A DNA stretch of 42,705 nucleotides from Chrysochromulina tobinii (taxonomy: Eukaryota; Haptophyta; Prymnesiales; Chrysochromulinaceae). This document shows positions 1-8,614 of the stretch, piece by piece. The notes beneath the pieces were generated by a model. The model ran no database searches. It was not told the DNA's origin and saw only the letters and a list, made by a program, of their open reading frames with translations. A program made the translations under genes and the position numbers. The DNA is taken from NCBI GenBank assembly GCA_001275005.1, contig JWZX01002967.1, positions 1 through 42,705 on the forward strand. Direction: 5' to 3'. Positions within the stretch are counted from its first letter, which is position 1, and each line of letters opens with the position of its first letter.

Positions 1-46
<46 letters not shown>

Positions 47-63
47 AAGAGAGAGAGAGACGA

Positions 64-99
<36 letters not shown>

Positions 100-100
100 C
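1..100. repeat. (GA)n microsatellite
   Basis: The first 100 bases are almost pure AG dinucleotide repeat with a few interruptions (extra A or G, one CGA). It runs off the left edge, so its full length is unknown. A shorter (AG)9 run lies at 5661-5678. No gene is seen here. Confidence 0.95.
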
Positions 101-310
101 ATGAGCTTCGCGCGAGTCTTGCATGCGTGCACGCTTGATCGATCGGTAACACTCTCATTCAAACGCATGCCACACACGCACATGAGGACAAACAAGCGAG
201 CGCTGTACACGGAGCTCCAGGCCAAACTCTGCAGTATGGGAAAACGCTGCCCTCTCCAGGAGAGTCAACACGTGCAGTCATGGGGACGACAGCACTCGGC
301 GATGGAGATA

Positions 311-697
311 TTACATCTTCGGCTCCCATTGCGTGAACTCAGGCCTGCCGAAAGCAAACTTCTTGTTCTCCAGGACGGGTGAGGACACGATGGTGCCCCC
401 GTCAGGAAGTACGTCGCTATCGTGGAGAGGGGCGAGGATGCTCAAGCCAATCCTCGGCCCATGGTCGGGGGTGGCTGGTGCCTGCACCATGGCCGGAGTT
501 TCAATCAGGCCCCGAAGGGACTGATGAGCCACGGCGCTCAGAGGGCTGCGCCACACGGACACCAGATGGTCGGGGTTGGGCATCTCATTCTCAGAGGGCA
601 TCACCATGGCCGGCGTCCCAACGGAACCAAGGGTAGCGATGTACTGCTGCTCCAGTACGGCGAGGTCCATTACGCCGGAAGTTTGGTCCTTATACAT
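311..697 (-). CDS. Hypothetical protein, possibly partial
   Basis: An open frame of 128 codons from an ATG at 697 to a stop at 311. The composition looks protein-like rather than the Arg/Ala-rich pattern of shadow frames in this DNA. It holds two loosely similar segments, around residues 31-46 and 68-81, each containing TPAMV followed by a PDH. No domain, signal peptide or membrane segment is recognised. The other frames over this stretch are Arg/Gly-rich. It may be an exon of a larger gene or may not be translated at all. Confidence 0.3.
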   Translation of the reverse strand: MYKDQTSGVMDLAVLEQQYIATLGSVGTPAMVMPSENEMPNPDHLVSVWRSPLSAVAHQSLRGLIETPAMVQAPATPDHGPRIGLSILAPLHDSDVLPDGGTIVSSPVLENKKFAFGRPEFTQWEPKM

Positions 698-787
698 GTA
701 CCTCTCGGACTCCTGCGGTGCCCGGCGGTGCCCTGCGAAGCCTGCGATCGCGTGCTCGGAAGAACTCTTGAAAACTGACGAAATTCA

Positions 788-819
788 TGGAACTCCTGGA
801 ACTCCTGGAACTCCTGGAA
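788..819. repeat. 9-bp tandem repeat (TGGAACTCC)
   Basis: Three exact copies of TGGAACTCC followed by a degenerate fourth. In frame with the downstream coiled-coil/SAM gene it would read as Leu-Leu-Glu repeats, but it lies upstream of the preferred ATG at 904 and is probably 5' untranslated. Confidence 0.8.
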
Positions 820-903
820 TTTCGTGCGAGAGCCGCTCGCGTCCGCTTGAATTATTTTTATTACCTGCAAGTATGGACCAATCGCGAGCACCTGTGCCCT
901 CTC

Positions 904-1527
904 ATGATGTCGCTATCCAATCCGTCTGATCTGGAGCCAGGCACAATAGGTCCACGTGCACTCACGAAGCAGGACATTGAGAAGATACGCGATGAGATGC
1001 AAAAGCTGCAGACCGAGCGAGACACGCTCACTCGGCAGATTCGTGATCGGACAGAAATGCGCGGCGTAGAGATCAAGGAGGCAAAGCGCGTGGTTGTCGA
1101 GTGCCGACGGCAGGCCTATGGCATCACAGAGACCTTTGCGATGCGGTTGGCCGAGCAGGCTCGAGAGTATGAGAGCGCGCGGCGCGATGATGCCGCCCGC
1201 CTGGCCAACTTCGTGATTCAAATCGCCTCGGATTCAAATCGCATTCGCGTGCTCGAAAAGGAGCTGGCGGCTCTGCAGCTCGCGGCAAAGACACCTTCAC
1301 CGCCAGCTCCATTGCAGACGCAGGCGCAGGCGGGCGAGTCCCTGCCAGCGTTCCTCGTGCGGCTGCAGCTCTCGGCCCACCAGGGTGCTTTCGAGGAGGA
1401 GGAACTTGACATGGAGCTCTTGCGCAGCATGGGGCGCGTGGACCTCGAACAAAACATGAAGACGATTGGGCTGAGCGCGGCGGAAACTGCTTTGATCATG
1501 GTCGACATTTTCCTTTCCTCCGAGTAG
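904..1527 (+). CDS. Coiled-coil protein with C-terminal SAM-like domain
   Basis: Encodes 207 residues from the ATG at 904. The frame is open back to 787, but that extension is a simple Leu/Glu repeat plus unstructured sequence. Residues about 20-130 are charged and heptad-like (coiled coil) and include IEIKEAKR-like and ESARRDDAARL segments. Residues about 145-205 (ESLPAFLVRLQL ... LEQNMKTIGLSAAETALI) have the spacing of a SAM domain, a helical bundle used for protein oligomerisation. The function is unknown; a scaffolding role is inferred. A convergent paralogue lacking the SAM part lies at 1846-2298. No introns are evident. Confidence 0.7.
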   Translation: MMSLSNPSDLEPGTIGPRALTKQDIEKIRDEMQKLQTERDTLTRQIRDRTEMRGVEIKEAKRVVVECRRQAYGITETFAMRLAEQAREYESARRDDAARLANFVIQIASDSNRIRVLEKELAALQLAAKTPSPPAPLQTQAQAGESLPAFLVRLQLSAHQGAFEEEELDMELLRSMGRVDLEQNMKTIGLSAAETALIMVDIFLSSE

Positions 1528-1650
1528 CGGACGGTGCGGTCGAGGCCTGGCAAAAATTCCTGGGCAGGCGACTGACGAGGCGCTTTTGAGCAGGCGTCCA
1601 CGCTACATGTACTGTCGCTCTCAGAGCACAGTAATATCCAATCCTAAATT

Positions 1651-1756
1651 CTCTCAAACTTTAGTGGAAGAGCTCACCGCGGTATGATTGTGCACCACCG
1701 CAAACTCTGGATGCGGTGGTGGACACCGCGAACCGTACCATAAAATTGTTTGAGAG
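1651..1756. repeat. 106-bp imperfect foldback / MITE-like element
   Basis: The outer arms CTCTCAAAC (1651-1659) and GTTTGAGAG (1748-1756) are perfect inverted repeats. The inner arms CACCACCGCA (1693-1702) and TGCGGTGGTG (1712-1721) are also perfect, around a 9-nt loop. The parts between are partly complementary (CACCGCGGTA against ACGGTTCGCGGTG). The element lies between two convergent paralogous genes. It could be a miniature foldback transposon or a shared 3'-end structure. No convincing target duplication is visible beyond a TT. Confidence 0.5.
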
Positions 1757-1845
1757 TTGCGCGTGCACAGAGTCAGAGGAACGAATCGCGAATCCATGCG
1801 CAAATCGGAGCTTGCAAGTTTAATGATAATGTATCAGCGGGTTTT

Positions 1846-2298
1846 CTACGTATGCAATGATGGCAGGGACTCGGAACCGTGGGCTTCCACCAGCACCGCG
1901 GTGGCCAGTGGAGCCGAATATGAAGCTTTTACAGCCGCAATTTGCCGCTCGAGTGAGCTGATGCGCTCAGAGTTGGCGGTACAGCGCACCTCGTACCTGG
2001 TGATGCGCTCCGCATCCACCCGCCGCGCATCTTCGTGCGCTTGCGTTGCGGCACCGAGCTTTGAGTTCCATGTCTCTTCGGTGCGCGCCACCGCTGCGCG
2101 GCCCTCAGCCGCCAGACGCTTGGCCTCCTTGAGCTCGAGGTCTCCGCGGTCGCTCGTGATGGTTTGATAGTGCTTGCGCAACCGCTCGCATTCCCCGCGT
2201 AGCAAAGCCAAATTATGTCCCGTGTCCACCGAGAGGGGCATGCTCGCAGAAATTTCAGACCACAGCTGCTCTCTGGACTGTGCTGAGTGTGCCCTCAC
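1846..2298 (-). CDS. Coiled-coil paralogue lacking the SAM domain
   Basis: Encodes 150 residues. From LKEAKR to ESLP it aligns almost without gaps with the coiled-coil protein at 904-1527: both have KEAKR, then ARR-DA-R, then a SERISSLE / SNRIRVLE segment and a Pro/Ala linker. The neighbour continues after ESLP into its SAM domain; this gene reads SLHT and stops. The sequence beyond the stop, read on this strand down to about 1600, has no recognisable SAM exon, though ACGTAGAAA could be a weak splice donor. It is either a truncated duplicate or a genuine coiled-coil-only partner. Function unknown. Confidence 0.55.
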   Translation of the reverse strand: MRAHSAQSREQLWSEISASMPLSVDTGHNLALLRGECERLRKHYQTITSDRGDLELKEAKRLAAEGRAAVARTEETWNSKLGAATQAHEDARRVDAERITRYEVRCTANSERISSLERQIAAVKASYSAPLATAVLVEAHGSESLPSLHT

Positions 2299-2986
2299 GT
2301 CACGATTGGGCTTCCCTGTCTGTCACCTGTGTTCTTCGCACGCAGTGCGGGGCCGGATGAAGTTTACTTCCGAAACGAGGAAGTTCTGAAGCCCTGCAAA
2401 GCAACCCGTGACATGACCGGCATCACACCTCACATGACCCCCAGTGCACATGTGTGCGCACCTTCCCGAAACATGCGCGAGACTGCTCACTACGGCGCCC
2501 TGTTCATAGTCACAATATTGTGACTTTGTGAGGGACATACTCATTCTTGGGGCCCTTACGCCTTAGAAGTGCAGCTAGTAAATTGCACTAATATGGTGCA
2601 CCCTTACTAGTTAATCACAAGTGGTTCGACGATCGAAACGGTATCGGTACACGTGACTCGTGAGCGCTCGACCAGCCTCCGCGGCCGGGCCACGTCACAG
2701 TACACAGATAGGCAACCACATGAGACATGTAGCGCTAAGGTCCTAGGAAGGTCGCAGAAACTTGGAGCTTTTATAGTGGCTTAGGGCCTTAGCCTTTTAG
2801 AAAGCTTATAGAAAACGATAGAAAGCCTTCGTGAACGGTGCTCCTGTATTTCGCTTGACCCGAGTATTCCGTCCAGCATTGCAGCGCATCTCTAAAACAG
2901 TAAGGTTACACCTGGGTTACCCAACTCAAAGGCAACGCGTGGTCGACCGCCGCGCTCGCGTCACATCGCGCTTTTTAAGAAGCACC
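2299..2986. other. Intergenic stretch with a small hairpin
   Basis: No supported gene in about 690 bp, and lower GC than the coding regions. An imperfect inverted repeat at 2575-2610 pairs CTAGTAAATTGCAC with GTGCACCCTTACTAG around a short AT-rich loop. Short words such as CCTTAG and CTAAGG recur between 2730 and 2800. No RNA gene was recognised. Confidence 0.6.
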
Positions 2987-3832
2987 CTATCCTAAGAAGC
3001 TCCACTTCTTCCTCGGCGGCGCTTTGACCACATCATCTTTGATAGCCATATCGTCGACTGGGGGGGGCGGTGGTAGGGTGTTGTACCGCACGATCATCCC
3101 GAACACGCTCATCGGCGGTTTGAAGATCGCCGTCTCAGTCTCGTCGATGCAATTGCGCACGATCGGCTTCGTGCGGTCGGGTTCGAACTTGCGCTTGATT
3201 TCGTTTTCGGACGCGGTGGTGCGCCATCGCAAGTGGGTGAGCCACCGCTGCATGTCTTTGCCGTCGCTCGTTTTGAAGAAGAAGCTCTTCGAGCCGAATT
3301 GCTTATTGGCAAAGGTGAGCTTAAAGACGTGGTTGTGCGGTGGCAGTGGCGGGGGTAGGGTGAGCACCCCGATTTCGAGGACGTCAGCCTTCTTGATCTG
3401 TAAGAAGACGGACGGCTTTGAGGTCGGATTGGTGCCGCTGAAAATGTACAAATTGTGGCCGCGGCACACGGCGTTGATTGGCAAGAACGAGCCACCGGGC
3501 ACATTGCCCAACGCAAACGTGTAAGAGAGCGGCCCGCTGAATTCATAGACGCCGTTGCGGCTCACCTGCGCAAGCGTCGGCATCGCTCGCCGCAGCGCCA
3601 GCTCGGCGGCCTTCTTTTCGCTTTCCGTGAGCTTCTTCTTCTCAGGTTTTGCGGCGGCAATGTTAGCCGCGTTCTCCGCGCTCGCCAGCGGCCTGGGCCT
3701 TTCCGCGCTCGCGAGCGGCGTGAGCGTTTCATGTGCAACCTTTTCTGCGGCAGCTTTTTTCCTGGCTGCGGCAGCTGCTTTGGCATCTCTCTTCAGCTTG
3801 TTTTCTTTCGTCTTCGAAATCCGGATCGGCAT
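2987..3832 (-). CDS. PH-domain-like protein with basic N-terminal helix
   Basis: Encodes 281 residues from the ATG at 3832. The frame is open to 3943, but the extra 37 residues look like untranslated leader. Residues 1-75 are Lys/Ala-rich (MPIRISKTKENKLKRD, then an Ala/Lys helix), suggesting coiled coil or lipid/RNA contact. Residues about 95-205 resemble a pleckstrin-homology fold: a strand-rich core and a C-terminal helix with the typical Trp (DGKDMQRWLTHLRW). After that come a proline run (LPPPPPV) and a basic tail. PH folds usually bind phosphoinositides or proteins; the target here is unknown. It is divergent from the GDI-fold gene at 4101. Confidence 0.6.
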   Translation of the reverse strand: MPIRISKTKENKLKRDAKAAAAARKKAAAEKVAHETLTPLASAERPRPLASAENAANIAAAKPEKKKLTESEKKAAELALRRAMPTLAQVSRNGVYEFSGPLSYTFALGNVPGGSFLPINAVCRGHNLYIFSGTNPTSKPSVFLQIKKADVLEIGVLTLPPPLPPHNHVFKLTFANKQFGSKSFFFKTSDGKDMQRWLTHLRWRTTASENEIKRKFEPDRTKPIVRNCIDETETAIFKPPMSVFGMIVRYNTLPPPPPVDDMAIKDDVVKAPPRKKWSFLG

Positions 3833-4100
3833 GGCAGGAACAGCACAGCCGAATGGACGGTCCGTCGATCGACCGCGGCGCGGCCCCTTTGGATAGTTGA
3901 GCGAGCGTCCACAAATACCGATACGGTTCACAGAAAGCGACACTCGAGGCGTACTTACATGTATTTGGCGGATGTCGACCGTCCCACCTTTCGGATTTTG
4001 ATTGCGTGTTCGACGGGCGAAACCGTCGCGCTTTGCGTTCGATCATCAGAGTGAGGAGATCAGGGTTTTGCAGCCCGACTCACGCGCCACCAACGCGCAC
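3833..4100. promoter_or_regulatory. Candidate shared promoter between divergent genes
   Basis: This 268-bp gap separates the start of the PH-like gene (minus strand) from the start of the GDI-fold gene (plus strand). No TATA box stands out. Shared promoter function is inferred only from the head-to-head arrangement. Confidence 0.3.
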
Positions 4101-5588
4101 ATGGAGCTCAGCAGGCCAGTGCACGTGCTGCTGCTGCTGCTACTTGCTCGCGCGGCGGACGCGAGCCCCCTCGCCGCGCTGCAACCCAAGTACGACGTCA
4201 TCATCGTGGGCACCGGCATCAAGGAGTCACTGCTCGCAGGCCTGCTGTCACAGCATGGCAAGCTCGTGCTGCAGATCGAGCCGTCAGAGGCGCTCGGCGG
4301 CGCGTCGCGCAGCATCGACCTGCAGAAGCTAGCCAATGAGCTCGACGGGCCCGGCGCGGCGCTCTCTGAGCAGAAGCTCGGCAAGCCTTCCGAGTACCTC
4401 ATTGAGCGCGAGCCGAAGATGTTCATGGCGGCGGGTGCGCAGCTGCAGTTGCTCACCGCGAGCGGCGCGTGGCAGCATATGAACCCGCCGGGCTTCAAGC
4501 GCGTGCAGCGCTCGCTCATCTATCGGCAGCGCGCCGATGGCACGGCCGACGTCCACCGCGTCCTCGCCAACTCGGAGGACGTGGTCAAGACGCGCATGCT
4601 TGCGCCGCTCGAGAAGGCTCGCGTGCTCCAGTTCTTCCACTGGGTGGAGCGGTACGTTGAGGCTGACGCGCGCACACACCTAGCGGGACCCCTCTCCAAA
4701 CGCCAGCTCGACCTGCGCAAGATGAGCGCCGCCAAGTTCCTCGCTTTTTGGGAGTTGCCCGCCGATGCGGCGCACATGATCTCACGAGGCATGGCTCTCC
4801 AGCAGGGAGCGCTCAAGAAGGTGCCCGCGCTCGAGTTCGTGCGGCGGCTCAAACGGTACAAGGACGCGTACCGCACCTTCCCGCACATGACCTCGCCCTA
4901 CGTGTACCCCGTAGGCGGCTTCGGGTCGACTCTCGCCTCTGCCATGGCGGGCGTCCTCGAGAGCCATGGCGGCACTTGCCTCGTGGGTCAGCCTCTGACT
5001 GGGCTGTTGTCGGCGGGTGCGGAGAGTGGCGGCGCGATGGGCGTGAAGACGGCTGACGGTGTGCCTCTGCGCGCTGAGTGCGTCGTCTGCGCCCCCGAGC
5101 ACGCCGCCGCCCTCGCGCCCGGCGCCGTGCAGCCTGCGTATGAGGTGGTGCGCTTGTACGCAGTGCTCGCGCATCCTCCGAACCTCTGCAAGGAGGCGAC
5201 CTCGTGCCAGCTAATACTGCCCGCCGCGGCCATCGGACGCGAGCACGATGCGTACATGTGCGCCTTCGGCCCTACCCACGGTGTCGCGCCTGCGGGACGC
5301 TGGGTCGTAGTCGCTTCCGCGCGAGTCGAGGGACCGACTGCGGGTATGGATGCGCTTGCTATCGCGAAGCGCGAGCTGGCGGCGGTGCTGCCGCTGCTCA
5401 AGCCGTCGCGCAAGCTGCTCGCCGAGGTGCGGACCGTGTACCAGCCGACTCCTGACGGCGTGCCTGACGGCCTGCACGTGCTACACTCGTCTGATGAGTC
5501 CACCTACTTCGACTCTGTCGAGGTCGACGTCGAGAGCACCTTCACGCGCATCACCGGGGAGAAAGTCGCCAGTCTGCGTCGGCCGTGA
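4101..5588 (+). CDS. GDI/REP-fold protein with N-terminal signal peptide
   Basis: Encodes 495 residues. The mature part begins with the dinucleotide-binding hallmark of Rab GDP-dissociation inhibitors and Rab escort proteins, YDVIIVGTGIKESLLAGLL, and follows the family order: GGAS loop, EPKMFMAAGAQL segment, the FFHWVERYV helix, SPYVYPVGGFG, and the C-terminal FTRITGE. Length fits GDI (about 450) plus a leader. The N-terminus (MELSRPVH then a Leu run and ARAADASP) is a textbook signal peptide, unexpected because GDI acts in the cytosol. The ATG at 4101 was chosen because it gives this leader directly; the frame is open to 4002. By my alignment, Rab-contact residues recalled for bovine GDI (Tyr39, Glu233, Arg240) are Leu, Ser and Ala here. 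It may be a neofunctionalised flavoprotein-fold protein rather than a working GDI. Confidence 0.8.
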   Translation: MELSRPVHVLLLLLLARAADASPLAALQPKYDVIIVGTGIKESLLAGLLSQHGKLVLQIEPSEALGGASRSIDLQKLANELDGPGAALSEQKLGKPSEYLIEREPKMFMAAGAQLQLLTASGAWQHMNPPGFKRVQRSLIYRQRADGTADVHRVLANSEDVVKTRMLAPLEKARVLQFFHWVERYVEADARTHLAGPLSKRQLDLRKMSAAKFLAFWELPADAAHMISRGMALQQGALKKVPALEFVRRLKRYKDAYRTFPHMTSPYVYPVGGFGSTLASAMAGVLESHGGTCLVGQPLTGLLSAGAESGGAMGVKTADGVPLRAECVVCAPEHAAALAPGAVQPAYEVVRLYAVLAHPPNLCKEATSCQLILPAAAIGREHDAYMCAFGPTHGVAPAGRWVVVASARVEGPTAGMDALAIAKRELAAVLPLLKPSRKLLAEVRTVYQPTPDGVPDGLHVLHSSDESTYFDSVEVDVESTFTRITGEKVASLRRP

Positions 5589-5660
5589 GCGATACAGTCA
5601 CAATCCCGCGGAACACGAGGCTGAAGCGAGGGGCGATGATGAGTGAGAGACGAGAGTCAT

Positions 5661-5678
5661 AGAGAGAGAGAGAGAGAG
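5661..5678. repeat. (AG)9 microsatellite
   Basis: Nine uninterrupted AG repeats downstream of the GDI-fold gene and upstream of the TPR/dioxygenase gene. Confidence 0.9.
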
Positions 5679-5773
5679 TGCGGGCACACACTGTGTGCGC
5701 TGACTCAGGGGGCGCTGAGGGGTGCGGCTTCGGGCGTATTTGATCGTGTTCACAGACTCACCGCGCACGAAAT

Positions 5774-7910
5774 ATGGCGCCGTCGACTCACGCGCTTGTG
5801 CTCACGACGTTCTTCTCGACGGCCACGGCTGATTGGCGGCAACATTTGCAACTCGCAGTCACGGCTCACCAGCAGGGTGATCTGCTGGGCGCTGCGCCGA
5901 ATTACCGCGCCGCCATGGCTGAGCACGAGCCGCTCCGCCACCATCCGGCCATTCTGACCAACTATGGTCTTGCGGCGCAGGCCGAGGGCAACACGGAAGA
6001 GGCCATAGTTGCGTTTCGGACCGTCACGGACAGAACGCCCGAAGATGCGAACGCATGGTTCAACCTCGGCAACGCTCTTGTCGATCAAGGAGTCGGCGAT
6101 GCCGAGGCGGTCGCTGCCTTCCGACACTGCCTCAGCCTCCGACCGGATGACGCCGAGGCTTACTATAGCCTTGGGCTCAACCTGATCTCCGCAAAGGAGT
6201 CGGACCTTCAGGGTGCCATCGAGGCGCTCACCACCTCCATAGGCCTCGTGCCGGACGACGCGAAGGCGCACGTGTCGCTCGGCGATGCCTATGCCAAGCA
6301 GCAGAAGTGGCAGCTGAGCCTCGCCGCCTTCCGGCGAGCGACTGAGCTGCGACCGGCGCACGCGGCCACTTGGGCGTCCCTCGGGTACGTGCAGGAAGAG
6401 CTCGCCGACGTGGCGGGCGCGGAGGCAAGCTGGCGCGCGGCCATCCGACTGGCACCGACCGGCGCGGCAGCCGTTGGTTCTCATCTCAATTTGGGAGGCA
6501 TGCTGCGTCGGGCCGATCGGCTGTCAGAGGGTCGTGCGGCGTACGCGGCGGCGCTCGCGCTCGAGCCGACGCGCGTGGAGGCCTACATGGGTCTCGGGCG
6601 CTGCTACCAAACGCCCGCGGGCAGCCGGAGCGCCGAGGAGATTGCGGCAGATCATCGACGCTTCCTTGCGTCCACCTACGGCGTGGCACTGTTGCTGCAG
6701 CCGACGAGTGCTGAGGCATACGTGGCGATCGGCGAGGGGCTTCGCATGTATGGCGTGCACGGCCCATGCGAGGAGCTGGGCGGCTGGTGCGCGCTCGATC
6801 ACTACAAGGCAGCTCTCGCTCTCGCGCCCGGCAACACGTGCGCCGCCACACACGTAGCTTTTGGCGATCGGCGGCCGTGCGATACGGCGGAGATGGAGGC
6901 CTTACTCGGCACGGCGCCAGGTGCGGCATGCGGCGCCGGCGGTAAGGGCAAGGCCAGCGACGGCCTCGGCGATTGTGAGGGCGGCGCGGTGGGTGCGTTG
7001 GATGCGTGTGAGACCCACCCATCCTCATCGACCATCGAGGGGCTCTCCGCCTCCAACCCAGCCTCCTCTGCTGGCGCCCTCGCGGACGCCTTAGCCAAAT
7101 GGCGCCGTCATGGGCTGGTCGTGTTTCCGCAGCTGCTGAGCGCGCCGCGCGTCGCTGCACTGCTCGAGCGCGTGCGCGCCGCCCAGCAAGGCAACCACAC
7201 CCGTGATTACACTGGGGTCACTCGAGACAAGAGCTTCCGTGTGCATAAGGCACTGCCCGTCGACGACGCGGCAGCGGCTCTGGACGAGCTGTCGTCGTCG
7301 CTCGCGCCCTTTTTGGAGCAGGCGCTTGGGACGAGCGCCCCTGTGCTTCTCGAGAGTGGCTTCATGTGCACGGCCCCGGGGGCCCAAGCACAGCTCTTCC
7401 ATCGCGACGTGGCGCCTTCGGTCGTCTCGTGCTCATCGATGACGGTCTCGATTCAGGTGAAAGCGTCGTATTGAGCGCACATCGTGCCCACCCTGAGTAC
7501 CCCTGATTGCGTCTGACAATTTCGGGGTTGCGCCGATTCGTTCGGATCCCTTTGGATTCGCTCTGCAGGTGAGCCTCGTCGAGACCGCCGCCACGCAGGG
7601 AGCTCTCGAAGTCATCCCAGGCTCGCACAGCTTCGATCCGGCCGTCTCTGACCGCACGCGCCAGCAGGAGCTGCCCCACGTACCTGTCGCTGTACCCTCG
7701 GGCAGCGTAACCGTGTACGCGCTGCACACCATGCACCGTGGCGGCGCCAATACCCACGTGCGTGACCGGCCGTTTTACTTCTTCACGCTCGCGGGGAACG
7801 GACTCGCGCCGCCCGGGCTCGCGTACACGATCGAGGCGGCCGACATCGGGCAATGGGCCCTAGCTCAAGGGGGGCTGCAACGGCGTTCTCGTGTTGAGAT
7901 ACTCTCTTAA
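5774..7910 (+). CDS. TPR / phytanoyl-CoA dioxygenase-like fusion
   Basis: Two exons, 5774-7456 and 7569-7910, joined in phase 0, give 674 residues. Residues 20-370 form a chain of tetratricopeptide repeats (AWFNLGNALVDQG, AYYSLGLNL, AHVSLGDAYAKQ, ATWASLGYVQEELAD, AYMGLGRCYQ). After an acidic/Gly linker, residues about 430-670 form a PhyH-type Fe(II)/2-oxoglutarate dioxygenase: LADALAKWRRHGLVVFPQLL, the metal-binding HxD in LFHRDVAP, then LEVIPGSHSF, the distal histidine in HTMHRGG and the 2OG-binding Arg in RDRPFYFF. The splice restores the PhyH core strand (SIQ joined to VSLVETAATQGAL). Such enzymes hydroxylate lipids, small molecules or protein side chains; TPRs suggest a protein partner. 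The N-terminus has a short hydrophobic stretch ending ATA-DW, a possible signal peptide. Confidence 0.85.
7457..7568 (+). other. Spliceosomal intron (112 bp, phase 0)
   Basis: GT-AG intron between the exons of the TPR/dioxygenase gene. A stop follows within 6 codons if it is not removed. CTGAC near 7517 could be the branch point. CAGGTGA occurs exactly at both the donor and acceptor junctions (7454-7460 and 7566-7572). Confidence 0.85.
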
Positions 7911-8614
7911 ACTCTCCGTCTTACCCCCGCCCAGCCCCAGGGATTTCCGCGGGATTGAGCGGAGTGCCGCGGCGCGCGCGGCCGGCTCACGCGCGGCGAG
8001 GCTGCCGTCGGCCGTCTCGGCGCGGCCTTGTCCACTAGGAAGCCTTGTCCATACATAATTATGCGGGGCAACTCCGTCACTTATCCGTCACGTGTCGCGA
8101 TCTCGCGAGACTTTCGCACGCTTTGACGCGGTTCAATACACGCCATAATAATCACCATCCTCTTCGTAAAGCGTCGCGGATCTATCAAAATCGTAACTAC
8201 GAATCCGAAATGCCGCGAACCCCGATCTGGCGATGCATCCGTTCTTAGCAAATTCGCATATGCCTCATTAACGATAATCGACGTTGTCGATTCTCGAGAC
8301 GCGGTCCGTAAATATCGAAATCTTCGACTTCATCTTCAATGTTCAACACTCGATCTCTCAAATTCGGCCTTGCACGGCGGCGGCCACTGCGGCGCGCGCG
8401 TGGCGTAGATCGCTGCGTATCGTCGGCGGTCCGGCCCTCGAGGCGAGGCCGTGTTTGGGACGGTCCGCGTAAGGTCCGCGAGAACACATCGTCGTACGTC
8501 GTGCGTCGTACGTCGTGCTTCCACGAGGCCCGACACGCCCGGGGCTATCGCAGCTGGCAGCATGCGCGATGCGGCCGTGCCCTGAGGCGGCGCTGCGTGA
8601 GGCTTTGGTGGCGA
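7911..8614. other. Intergenic stretch
   Basis: About 700 bp without a supported gene. It begins GC-rich, then has an AT-richer middle (8050-8350). A short repeat of CGTCGTACGTCGTG lies at about 8490-8517. No tRNA or other RNA was recognised. Confidence 0.6.

Noticed and set aside
2618-2645. TTCGA words (for example GGTTCGACGATCGAAACGG) as a tRNA T-arm
   Set aside because: No acceptor, D or anticodon arms could be placed around it; no tRNA is supported anywhere in the window.
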